18,999 nucleotides of DNA from assembly GCA_016650415.1 (NCBI GenBank), contig JAENVU010000226.1, positions 1 through 18,999 of the forward strand. Direction: 5' to 3'. The number at the start of each line of letters is the position of its first letter. Positions within the stretch are counted from its first letter, which is position 1. The translations under genes were made by a program, and so were the position numbers. The DNA comes from Acidimicrobiia bacterium. GTDB lineage: Bacteria; Actinomycetota; Acidimicrobiia; IMCC26256; JAENVU01. The notes under the pieces are model-generated. The model did no database searches. It saw only the letters and a program-made list of their open reading frames with translations, and was not told the origin of the DNA. This document shows, piece after piece, positions 8,040 through 15,039 of this stretch.

Positions 8040-8975
8040 ATGAGAGCTGCCGCGATCGACATCGGGACCAACTCGACCCGACTCCTCGTCGGCGAACTCG
8101 ATGATCCGGCCGGTGAACTCGTGACCCTCGCCCGCGAGATGACGATCACCCGGCTCGGGCAGGGCGTCGACGAAGCGCGACGGCTGGCGCCGGACGCGAT
8201 CGAACGGACCGTGGCCGCGCTGGGAAGGTACCGCGAGGTCATCGACCGGCTGGGTGGCGTCGACGTCGTCCGCGCCACCGCGACCTCTGCCGCGCGCGAC
8301 GCCGACAACCGGGACGAGTTCTTCGATCCCGCCACCGCCGCGCTCGGCGTGACCCCCGAGCTGCTGAGCGGGTCCGAAGAGGCCCGCCTGTCGTTTCTCG
8401 GCGCGACGACCGGGATCGCCGCCATCGCACCCGGCCCGTACCTCGTCGTGGACATCGGGGGCGGGTCGACCGAGTTCGTGGTCGGGACGACCGAGCCCGA
8501 AGGCCTGCTCTCGGTCGACATCGGCTGTGTCCGGATCACCGAGGCCTGGTTGCACTCCGACCCTCCGACCGCGGAGGAACTCAGCCAAGCGGTCCACGTC
8601 GTACGTGAACACCTCGCCGATGTCGCACGCGAGGTGCCGGGTGCCGCCGGCGCGGCCACGCTCGTGGGGCTCGCCGGAACGGTTTCGAGCATGGCGATGA
8701 TCGAACAGGGACTCGTCGAGTACGACCGGGATCGGGTCCATCACTTCCGGCTGAGCAAGAAAGCCGCCGAAGACTGCTTCCGCACGCTGGCAACCGAAGC
8801 CATCGAAGACCGGCGCCACAACCCCGGCCTCGAACCGGGTCGGGTCGACGTCATTGTCGGTGGCGCCATCATCTTGGTGTCGATTCTGCGCACGTTCGGC
8901 TTTCGAGAAGTCCTCACGAGCGAGGCGGACATTCTGGACGGTTTGGTGCGAGATCTCGCAGCCCGCGCGGAGTAA
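8040..8975 (+). CDS. ppx: Ppx/GppA family exopolyphosphatase / pppGpp phosphatase
   Basis: Members of this ASKHA-fold family remove phosphate from polyphosphate chains or from pppGpp. The 311-residue protein is the short two-domain form common in actinobacteria, without the C-terminal HD-like domains of E. coli Ppx. It shows the first phosphate loop AAIDIGTNSTRLLV at residues 4-17, SGSEEARLSF with the likely catalytic Glu near 113-114, the second loop VVDIGGGSTEF around 136-146, and GLAGTVSSMAMIE. The start at 8040 has a good Shine-Dalgarno sequence (AGGGAG, 8027-8032, seven bases before the ATG) and lies 22 bases after DUF501. Which substrate is preferred cannot be read from the sequence. 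It closes the conserved mfd-to-ppx run. Confidence 0.94.
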   Translation: MRAAAIDIGTNSTRLLVGELDDPAGELVTLAREMTITRLGQGVDEARRLAPDAIERTVAALGRYREVIDRLGGVDVVRATATSAARDADNRDEFFDPATAALGVTPELLSGSEEARLSFLGATTGIAAIAPGPYLVVDIGGGSTEFVVGTTEPEGLLSVDIGCVRITEAWLHSDPPTAEELSQAVHVVREHLADVAREVPGAAGAATLVGLAGTVSSMAMIEQGLVEYDRDRVHHFRLSKKAAEDCFRTLATEAIEDRRHNPGLEPGRVDVIVGGAIILVSILRTFGFREVLTSEADILDGLVRDLAARAE

Positions 8976-9012
8976 TCCTCAACTCGACCGCGGAACGCGT
9001 CGTTGTTTCGGT

Positions 9013-9378
9013 ATGGAACTCGATGAGTTCGTCGAGATGCTCGGCCACCTGAACGCAGACGAGATGCAGTCGATCGCCTCGGCCATCGATGCCTCCCATC
9101 AGACTGCGGCCGACGAAGTCGAAGCATGGGAAGACCTCATGCGCATCGACGATGCGCTGCGATCGCGGGGCCGAACCCGGGCCGGTGCTCGGGCGGCGCA
9201 TGAAGCAACGCAGGCGGTGCGAGCCGCGGCGCTCCACACCGGCGTCGAGATCTCGGTCACGGTGGTCACGCGCGTGGCCCGCGAAGCGGCGCTGCTCGCG
9301 CGGGCACTCGTGGCCGGCGCCGACGAACCGGTCGCGCACCTCGAGCGTGAGTTCGCGGTGTCCGAACGTTCCCGGTAG
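9013..9378 (+). CDS. Hypothetical small helical protein
   Basis: I do not recognise this 121-residue protein. The chosen ATG at 9013 gives MELDEFVEMLGHLNADEMQS; the frame is open further upstream but that would overlap ppx. The sequence is rich in Ala, Glu, Arg and Asp, has no long hydrophobic segment and only two Gly, and looks all-helical: an acidic N-terminal half (to about residue 50), an Arg/Ala-rich middle with RSRGRTRAGARAAHEA, then a helix ending VAREAALLARALV. It is cytoplasmic by appearance. It lies 37 bases after ppx on the same strand and may be read through from it. No Shine-Dalgarno sequence is obvious. It is likely real because its codon use matches its neighbours and the gap would otherwise be 450 bases. 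Confidence 0.65.
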   Translation: MELDEFVEMLGHLNADEMQSIASAIDASHQTAADEVEAWEDLMRIDDALRSRGRTRAGARAAHEATQAVRAAALHTGVEISVTVVTRVAREAALLARALVAGADEPVAHLEREFAVSERSR

Positions 9379-9413
9379 GCGCCCCCGCCACCAGGCACCC
9401 GCGCGCCCCTCGG

Positions 9414-9425
9414 TACCATGCGCCC
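9414..9425 (+). promoter_or_regulatory. Candidate leaderless promoter of the aminotransferase gene
   Basis: TACCAT at 9414-9419 is followed by GCGCCC and then the ATG at 9426. The six-base spacing matches a transcript that begins at the start codon. The GG before the box and the GCGCCC spacer are shared with the promoter at 12449. No -35 box is evident. Confidence 0.5.
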
Positions 9426-10517
9426 ATGACGCTTCCCGATCGGCTGTTGATGGGTCCCGGCCCGTCGAACCCCTACCCCGAGGTCACCGCCGCCTTCGCG
9501 CAGCCGTTGCTCGGCCATCTCGATCCCGAGTTCCTCCGAATCCTGGACGAGACGTGTGATCGACTGCGGACGGTCTTCCAAACGACGAATGCATTGACGC
9601 TGCCGATCTCCGGCACCGGTTCGGCAGGAATGGAAGCGTGCTTCGTCAACCTGGTCGAACCGGATGACGTCGTGGTGATCGGAGTCAACGGAGTCTTCGG
9701 CGAGCGCATGTGCGAGGTGGCGCGCCGCGCCGGTGCCACGGTGGTGCGGGTCGACGCCGAGTGGGGTCAGCCGATCGACCCCCAGCGTCTGCTCGATGCC
9801 CAGGCTGCGAACCCGCAGGCGCGGCTCGTCGCGGTGGTGCACGCGGAAACCTCGACCGGCGTGGAAAACGACATCGCGCCGCTGGCCGCGCTGCGAAACA
9901 CCGACTCGCTCCTCCTGGTCGACGCGGTGACCTCGCTCGCCGGGATCCCACTCGAGGTCGACGGGTGGAACATCGACGCGTGTTACTCGGGTACCCAGAA
10001 GTGTCTCGGTGTGCCGCCCGGTCTCTCGCCGGTGACGTTCTCCGCGCGCGCGGTCGACCGAATCGGCTCCCGCACGACGCCGGTGCAGTCGTGGTATCTC
10101 GACCTCGGTCTCATCGGCGACTACGTCGGAACCGCCCGCAAGTATCACCACACGGCCCCGACCGGCATGATCGTCGCGCTCCACGCGGGCCTGGGCGCCG
10201 TCTTGGACGAAGGACTCGACGCGGTGTGGGCCCGTCACCATGACGTCGGCCGGATGTTGCAGTCGGCGTTGGTGACCCGAGGGTTCGATCTCATTGCCCC
10301 GGAACGGTCGAGGCTTCCGCAGCTCACGTCGGTCCGGCTTCCGGCCGGGCTCGACGAGCTTGCGCTGCGCCGGCGATTGCTCGCGGAGTTCGACATCGAA
10401 GTGGGCGGCGGCCTCGGCGCATTCGCCGGAATCGCGTGGCGGGTCGGCCTCATGGGTCACACCGCGAGACGCCGGTCGGTGAGCACGCTCCTCGGCGCGC
10501 TCGACACAATGCTCTGA
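9426..10517 (+). CDS. Class V aminotransferase, alanine-glyoxylate / serine-pyruvate type
   Basis: This is a pyridoxal-phosphate enzyme of 363 residues that transfers an amino group between small amino acids and oxo-acids such as glyoxylate or pyruvate. It starts LLMGPGPSNPYPEV, typical of the alanine-glyoxylate subfamily. Further marks are SGTGSAGMEACFVNLVEP, the HAETSTGVEN block, LLVDAVTSLAG with the cofactor-pairing Asp166, and SGTQKCLGVPPGLSP with the Schiff-base Lys192. The C-terminal domain has the family ending GAFAGIAWRVGLMGHTAR. Length and motifs are complete. Its stop TGA abuts the stop of the convergent SRPBCC gene with no spacer. The choice between alanine, serine or another donor cannot be made from sequence alone; a role in glyoxylate, photorespiratory-type or serine metabolism is plausible. 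Confidence 0.93.
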   Translation: MTLPDRLLMGPGPSNPYPEVTAAFAQPLLGHLDPEFLRILDETCDRLRTVFQTTNALTLPISGTGSAGMEACFVNLVEPDDVVVIGVNGVFGERMCEVARRAGATVVRVDAEWGQPIDPQRLLDAQAANPQARLVAVVHAETSTGVENDIAPLAALRNTDSLLLVDAVTSLAGIPLEVDGWNIDACYSGTQKCLGVPPGLSPVTFSARAVDRIGSRTTPVQSWYLDLGLIGDYVGTARKYHHTAPTGMIVALHAGLGAVLDEGLDAVWARHHDVGRMLQSALVTRGFDLIAPERSRLPQLTSVRLPAGLDELALRRRLLAEFDIEVGGGLGAFAGIAWRVGLMGHTARRRSVSTLLGALDTML

Positions 10518-10976
10518 TTATTCCGCGACGGCGACGGAGGCCAGCGCGGCGAGGGTCTGCTCCATGCCCGTCCGGTTGTGGCTCTCGCGGTCCGCGACGC
10601 CGGACGCGAACTTGCCCAGGAACTTCGCGAGCCCACCCCGATTGTCGGTCCAGGTTTCGGTCACGTGACAACCGGTGTCGGTCGGGGTGAAGTCGTATCG
10701 CCAGGTCGCGATGGCGAACGGCCCGGCGCGCACCACGAACTCGAACGTGCGGCCCGGCTCGCACGCGGTGATCTCGCAGTCGGTGGACCACGACTTCTTG
10801 CCGTTGGCGTTCGTCCCCTTGAATCGCGCGCCGGTGACGGCCTTCGTGGCCCCCTTCTGCCAGCTCCCACCCTGCGATTCCGGCGACCACTCACCCATAC
10901 GCGTGATGTCGGCGACGAGGGACCATACGGTCTCGGCCGGGGCGGCGATGTCGCGGGCAATGCTGACTTCGGGCAT
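10518..10976 (-). CDS. SRPBCC (polyketide cyclase/dehydrase-like) family protein
   Basis: The 152-residue protein has the START/SRPBCC helix-grip fold, which binds lipids or other hydrophobic ligands in a deep cavity. It opens with VSIARDIAAPAETVWSLVAD, the usual first strand and helix, followed by ITRMGEWSPES. Next come strands with TACEPGRTFEFVV and WRYDFTPTDTGCHVTETW, and the long C-terminal helix ending in TLAALASVAVAE. There is no signal peptide. The start is the ATG at 10976; the frame stays open upstream, but the extension would run into the divergent nuclease-family gene and lacks similarity. The ligand is unknown; in actinobacteria such proteins are often annotated as cyclases or toxin-like without evidence. 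Stop codons of this gene and the aminotransferase are adjacent. Confidence 0.88.
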   Translation of the reverse strand: MPEVSIARDIAAPAETVWSLVADITRMGEWSPESQGGSWQKGATKAVTGARFKGTNANGKKSWSTDCEITACEPGRTFEFVVRAGPFAIATWRYDFTPTDTGCHVTETWTDNRGGLAKFLGKFASGVADRESHNRTGMEQTLAALASVAVAE

Positions 10977-11009
10977 GGTCGGCCGCTTCCGATCGGGGAG
11001 GGAAGCGGG

Positions 11010-11045
11010 AGGGTACCGCGCCGAATCCGATGTCGCCCGTAGTGT
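11010..11045. promoter_or_regulatory. Possible divergent promoter region
   Basis: The 102 bases between the SRPBCC gene and the nuclease-family gene must hold both promoters. On the minus strand a TACCCT box (11010-11015) could serve the SRPBCC gene, with a leader of some 30 bases. On the plus strand a TAGTGT box (11040-11045) could serve the gene starting at 11079. Both fit TANNNT only; neither has a clear -35 box. Confidence 0.25.
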
Positions 11046-11078
11046 CAGACCGTCCGGCAACAACGAAAGCAGGACCCG

Positions 11079-11792
11079 GTGGCAGGGCTGACGGTGGTGA
11101 CGTGGAACGCACAGGGCAGCCAGGGTTTGGACGTGGCCGCGGCCGCGGCCGGCCTCCAGGCCTTCGACCCGGACCTCGTGTTCATGCAAGAGGTTCAGCG
11201 TCGACAACTGGGGGCCCTCGGCTCCGCGCTGGGCGGGGTCGAGGCGCGCTGGCGGTTCAAGCACTGGCCGGTCACGGTGCCGGCCGAGGGGCTCGGCATC
11301 CTTTCACGGCGGCCACTCGGCGACGTCCACGTGCAGGTCTTGGCGCATCGTTGGCGGTTCTGGGATTGGCGACGCCGGATCGCGGTCCACGCGAGCGTCG
11401 AGATCGGGAGTCGTCGGATCCACGTCGTCGATGTGCATCTCGGCGCCGGGGTCACGATGGACGAGCGCGTCCGCCAGGCGGAGCAACTGATGCGTCACGC
11501 CCCCAGCGCGCGCATCATCGCGGGTGACTTCAACGCCACGCCGGCCGGCGCGGTGCTGGCCGCGTGCGCGCACGATGGTTGGCGCGATGCGGAGCATCGG
11601 ATTCGTGGCGACTCGGCCTGTCCGCCGACCAACTGGACGCCGGGCCCGCGGACCGCGCCGCCGACCCAACGGCTGGATTACCTCCTCGTCGACGATGACG
11701 TGACCGTCGTCGAGGCGTTCGTTCCCGACCACTGGGGTTCTTGGGCCCCGTTGAGCGATCACCTGCCGGCCGTCGCCCGATTGGGGATCTGA
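11079..11792 (+). CDS. Endonuclease/exonuclease/phosphatase family protein
   Basis: The 237-residue protein carries the metal-dependent DNase I-like fold that cleaves phosphodiester or phosphate-ester bonds. The catalytic set is complete: Asn10 in TVVTWNAQG, Gln37-Glu38 in FMQEVQ, GILSRRPL, DVHLGAG, Gly149-Asp150-Phe151-Asn152 (GDFNATP), RLDYLLVDDD and Ser226-Asp227-His228 (LSDHLP). The start is a GTG at 11079 with a weak AGGA a few bases upstream. No signal peptide or membrane helix is visible, so it probably acts in the cytoplasm. The family covers DNA repair nucleases, sphingomyelinases and inositol phosphatases, and the sequence does not decide among them. It converges with orn, 24 bases from stop to stop. 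Confidence 0.9.
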   Translation: MAGLTVVTWNAQGSQGLDVAAAAAGLQAFDPDLVFMQEVQRRQLGALGSALGGVEARWRFKHWPVTVPAEGLGILSRRPLGDVHVQVLAHRWRFWDWRRRIAVHASVEIGSRRIHVVDVHLGAGVTMDERVRQAEQLMRHAPSARIIAGDFNATPAGAVLAACAHDGWRDAEHRIRGDSACPPTNWTPGPRTAPPTQRLDYLLVDDDVTVVEAFVPDHWGSWAPLSDHLPAVARLGI

Positions 11793-11816
11793 CCGGGTGC
11801 TCCGGCGCGTCGCCGC

Positions 11817-12419
11817 TCAGGCGGGCGGCACGAGGAAGTGCTCGCGGTAGTACCGCATCTCTTCGATCGACTCGCGAATGTCGTCGAGCGCGCGATGACT
11901 CTCCTGCTTGCCCGGCCGGCCCTTGTAGACCGCCGGGTTCCAACGGCGGCACAACTCCTTGAACGAGCTGACGTCGATGCTGCGGTAGTGCAGGTACTGG
12001 TCGAGCTCGGGCAGGTACCGGTCGAGGAAGCGACGATCGACACCGATCGAGTTCCCGCACAGGGGCGTGCTGCGTTCGGGCACGCGCGCCCGGAGGTACT
12101 CCAAGGCCGTGGCGCCGGCCTCGGCGAGGGTCAGCGTCGATGCTTCCATCTGATCGAGGAGGCCGCTCTTCGTGTGCATGGTGCGGACGAAGTCGTCCAT
12201 GTGGTCGAGGTCTTCGGCGTCGGCGTGGATGATCAGATCGATTCCGTCGTCGATGAGTTCGAGCTCGGAGTTGGTGAGGAGGACCGCGATTTCCACGATG
12301 GTGTGCTTGGCCGTGTCGAGGCCGGTCATCTCGAGGTCGATCCAGGCCAGCGCCTCCGGATACGGCGGGGTCGGTGCCGGCGCGGCGGTTTCGGCAGATG
12401 AGGGCTCGGTGGCAGTCAC
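11817..12419 (-). CDS. orn: Oligoribonuclease (DEDDh 3'-5' exoribonuclease)
   Basis: Orn degrades RNA fragments of two to five nucleotides, including the pGpG left from c-di-GMP breakdown, to mononucleotides. The DEDDh motifs are present: IDLEMTGLD with Asp28 and Glu30, CGNSIGVDRRFLDRYLPEL in the middle, and HRALDDIRESIEE with His175 and Asp180 near the C-terminus, followed by MRYYREHF. I chose the GTG at 12419, giving 200 residues, because TACCCT lies seven bases upstream. A further 17 in-frame residues upstream are not family-like and would cover that promoter. The first 20 residues form an Ala/Pro/Thr-rich extension not usual in E. coli Orn. It is divergent from the acyl-CoA synthetase gene. 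Confidence 0.96.
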   Translation of the reverse strand: MTATEPSSAETAAPAPTPPYPEALAWIDLEMTGLDTAKHTIVEIAVLLTNSELELIDDGIDLIIHADAEDLDHMDDFVRTMHTKSGLLDQMEASTLTLAEAGATALEYLRARVPERSTPLCGNSIGVDRRFLDRYLPELDQYLHYRSIDVSSFKELCRRWNPAVYKGRPGKQESHRALDDIRESIEEMRYYREHFLVPPA

Positions 12420-12432
12420 GTCGCCCAGGGTA
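12420..12432 (-). promoter_or_regulatory. Candidate leaderless promoter of orn
   Basis: On the minus strand, TACCCT (12432-12427) is followed by seven bases and the GTG at 12419. There is no Shine-Dalgarno sequence. The spacing fits transcription starting at or next to the start codon. It faces the promoter at 12449-12454, only 16 bases away. Confidence 0.5.
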
Positions 12433-12448
12433 GGCCGCCCCTCCCCGG

Positions 12449-12460
12449 TATCCTGCGCCC
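12449..12460 (+). promoter_or_regulatory. Candidate leaderless promoter of the acyl-CoA synthetase gene
   Basis: TATCCT at 12449-12454 is followed by GCGCCC and the GTG at 12461. The spacer and the preceding GG are identical to those before the aminotransferase at 9414. The six-base gap fits a transcript beginning at the GTG. Confidence 0.5.
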
Positions 12461-14425
12461 GTGTCTGCAACCCCTGTCGCGTGGAGCCCGTCGCCGGAGT
12501 TCCTGACCGAGAGCAATGTCGCTCGGTTCATGGCCGCGCACGGGTTCGGAGACTTCAGCGAGCTGCGGGATCGTTCGATCGAGGATCCGGAGTGGTTCTG
12601 GGACGCGTTCGTCCGGTTTGCCGGTATCCCGTTCGCCACGCCGTACTCCGACGTGCTCGACGAGAGCGCCGGGATCGAATGGGCAACCTGGTTCACCGGA
12701 GGCCGGCTCAATGCCGCCGCGGTGTGCGTGGACCGATGGGCCGACGATCCGCAACGGTGTGACCATCCCGCGATCCTCTGGGAAGGGGAGGACGGTCCCC
12801 CTCGTTCGGTGACCTACCGCGAGCTCCGGACCATGACCGACGCACTGGCGGGTGGGTTGGCGGCCCGTGGCGTCGGTGTCGGCGACGCGGTCGGTGTCTT
12901 CCTCCCCATGCTGCCCGAGACCGTGGCCGCGGTGATGGCCGTGGCGAAGCTCGGCGCGATCTTCCTGCCGATCTTTTCCGGGTACGGGCCGGAAGCGGTC
13001 GCGGTGCGCCTCGACGAAGGTCAGGCGAAGGCGCTGATCACCGCCGACGGCACGACCCGGCGCGGCAAGGTCGTCCCGATGAAGGAGACGGCCGACGCCG
13101 CCCTCGCGCTCGCCTCGAGTATCGAAACGGTGGTGGTCGTGCCGCGGCTCGGACGCGAAGTGCCCATGACCGCCGGCCGGGACCTGACCCTCGCGGAGTG
13201 CGGTGCGCTCGCGTCATCGGCCCGCTTCGACACGCCGGCGTTCGATGCCGAGCACCCGCTGTTCGTCGCGTACACGAGTGGGACCACCGGCAAACCCAAG
13301 GGCGTCGTCCATGTGCACGGTGGGTTCGTGGTCAAGATCGCGGAGGAGGTCGCCTTTCAGGCCGACTGTCGATCGCTCGCGACCGGGGGTGACCGCGACG
13401 ACGTGTTGTTCTGGTTGACCGACCTCGGCTGGATCATGGGTCCGTGGCAGATCTTCGGCACGCTCGCGCTCGGCGCGACGATGTTCTGTTTCGATGGCGC
13501 GCCTGACTATCCCGGCCCTGACCGGCTGTGGGCGATGGTCGAGCGGCATCGCATCTCGATCCTGGGCATCTCGCCGACGCTCGTCCGCGCGTTGATGGCC
13601 CACGGCGAGGCGCCGGTGCGTGCGCACGACCTCTCGTCGTTGCGAGTCCTCGGCTCGACCGGTGAACCCTGGAACGAGGGTCCGTGGTGGTGGTACTTCG
13701 ATGTGGTCGGTGGTGGGCGATGCCCCGTGATCAACGTGAGCGGGGGCACCGAAGTCGGTTGCTTCCTCGCTCCGCACGTCGTCGAATCCATCGCCCCGTG
13801 CTCACTCGGCGGTCCGGCACTCGGGTGCGCGGTCGACGTCGTGGACGACGATTGTCAGCCCATCCGGGGCGCGGTCGGTGAGCTGATCTGCCGCCGACCG
13901 TGGCCGGCCATGACCAGGGGGATGTGGAAGGAACCGGAGCGGTACCTCGAGACGTACTGGTCGCGCTGGCCCGGTGTGTGGTGGCACGGCGATTGGGCCT
14001 CGATCGACGACGACGGTCAATGGTTCCTCCACGGCCGCTCGGACGACACGATCAAGCTGGCCGGAAAGCGGTTGGGTCCGGCCGAGGTGGAGACCGCGCT
14101 GGTGGAACACCCAGGTGTCGTCGAAGCTGCCGCGATCGGGATGCCTGATGAGCTGAAGGGTGAGACACTGGTGGGCTACGTGGTGCTGGCCGGGGGGACG
14201 ACGCCGTCGGAGGAACTCCGTGCCGAACTTCGGGCGTTGGTCGCGAATGCGCTCGGAAAGTCGTTCACGCCGTCGGCGATCTACTTCACGACGGCGTTGC
14301 CGAAGACGCGCAGTAACAAGATCATGCGACGCGCGATTCGGGCGGTCGCGCTCGGGCAGACCCCGGGCGATCTCTCCGGGTTGGAAGATCCCGCCGCGCT
14401 CGATGCGATCGCGGCGGCCGAATGA
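12461..14425 (+). CDS. AMP-forming acyl-CoA synthetase, acetyl/acetoacetyl-CoA synthetase-like
   Basis: The 654-residue enzyme belongs to the ANL superfamily and should activate a carboxylic acid with ATP and CoA through an acyl-AMP. Its length and layout match acetyl-CoA synthetase: an N-terminal cap with WFTGGRLNAA, the P-loop YTSGTTGKPKG at 271-281, FWLTDLGWIMGPW, LGSTGEPWNEG, GGTEVG at 428-433, WHGDWASIDDDGQWF around 508-522, GRSDDTIKLAGKRLGPAEVE at the hinge, and the C-terminal catalytic Lys620 in PKTRSNKIMRR. The tryptophan pair that closes the acetate pocket in true Acs (TWWQTE) is Ser427-Gly428 here. The substrate is therefore probably larger than acetate, such as a short- or medium-chain, branched or oxo acid (inference). 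The gene ends with an ATGA overlap with the acetyltransferase gene. Confidence 0.92.
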   Translation: MSATPVAWSPSPEFLTESNVARFMAAHGFGDFSELRDRSIEDPEWFWDAFVRFAGIPFATPYSDVLDESAGIEWATWFTGGRLNAAAVCVDRWADDPQRCDHPAILWEGEDGPPRSVTYRELRTMTDALAGGLAARGVGVGDAVGVFLPMLPETVAAVMAVAKLGAIFLPIFSGYGPEAVAVRLDEGQAKALITADGTTRRGKVVPMKETADAALALASSIETVVVVPRLGREVPMTAGRDLTLAECGALASSARFDTPAFDAEHPLFVAYTSGTTGKPKGVVHVHGGFVVKIAEEVAFQADCRSLATGGDRDDVLFWLTDLGWIMGPWQIFGTLALGATMFCFDGAPDYPGPDRLWAMVERHRISILGISPTLVRALMAHGEAPVRAHDLSSLRVLGSTGEPWNEGPWWWYFDVVGGGRCPVINVSGGTEVGCFLAPHVVESIAPCSLGGPALGCAVDVVDDDCQPIRGAVGELICRRPWPAMTRGMWKEPERYLETYWSRWPGVWWHGDWASIDDDGQWFLHGRSDDTIKLAGKRLGPAEVETALVEHPGVVEAAAIGMPDELKGETLVGYVVLAGGTTPSEELRAELRALVANALGKSFTPSAIYFTTALPKTRSNKIMRRAIRAVALGQTPGDLSGLEDPAALDAIAAAE

Positions 14426-15039
14426 GACGCCACGAGGGTCCTCGCCTGGCCGGTGATCGGGTGATGCTGCGGCCGCTGCGCGCTCGTGATTTTCCGGCGT
14501 GGCGGGAAGTGCGAATGGCGAGCCGGGACTGGCTGGAGCCGTGGGAACCGCGTCCGGAGCCGGGTGCACCGGACCCCGCGAACGACGTCGAGGTGTTTCG
14601 CTCCCGCTGTGCGGCCTGGGACCGCCAGCGTCAGTTCGATGCCGCGTACGGGTTCGGGTTGTTCCTGAACGACGATCGCTTCATCGGCGAGGTCAGCCTG
14701 GGGTCGGTCCAGCGCGGGCCGTTCCAGTCCGCATCCATCGGCTACTGGGTCGACCAGCGGTCTGCCGGCAACGGGTACGTGCCCGAAGGCGTCGGGCTCA
14801 TCCTCGCCTATGGCTTCGACGAGCTCCACCTTCATCGTCTGGAAGCGGCGATCGTGCCTCGGAACACTGCGAGCCGCCGGGTGGCGGAGAAGCTCGGTCT
14901 GCGTGAGGAAGGGACGTCCTTGCGGTTCCTGCAGATCGCGGGGGTCTACGAGGATCACGTCCGCTACGCGATCACCACCGAGGAGTGGGCGAACCGGCGA
15001 GCGAAGCTCGGGACTGACGCCAGCCGGTCGGATCGCTAG
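14422..15039 (+). CDS. GNAT acetyltransferase, RimJ/RimL type
   Basis: The 205-residue protein is a Gcn5-related N-acetyltransferase that uses acetyl-CoA to modify an amino group; RimJ and RimL act on ribosomal protein N-termini. It shows VMLRPLRARDFPAWREVR at the start, FIGEVSLGSV in the central sheet, the acetyl-CoA loop QRSAGNGY preceded by IGYWVD, then LILAYGFDELHLHRLEAAIV, NTASRRVAEKLGL and the closing GVYEDHVRYAIT. These last blocks are typical for RimJ/RimL. The start codon overlaps the stop of the acyl-CoA synthetase gene, so the two are probably coupled, which raises the possibility that the enzyme regulates its partner by lysine acetylation, as Pat does for Acs; this is only inference from context. 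The actual substrate is unknown. Confidence 0.9.
   Translation: MRRHEGPRLAGDRVMLRPLRARDFPAWREVRMASRDWLEPWEPRPEPGAPDPANDVEVFRSRCAAWDRQRQFDAAYGFGLFLNDDRFIGEVSLGSVQRGPFQSASIGYWVDQRSAGNGYVPEGVGLILAYGFDELHLHRLEAAIVPRNTASRRVAEKLGLREEGTSLRFLQIAGVYEDHVRYAITTEEWANRRAKLGTDASRSDR

Noticed and set aside
11530..12711. A 393-codon minus-strand frame over orn and the start of the synthetase gene
   Set aside because: It covers the divergent promoter region, overlaps two certain genes, and translates to low-complexity Arg/Pro/His-rich sequence.
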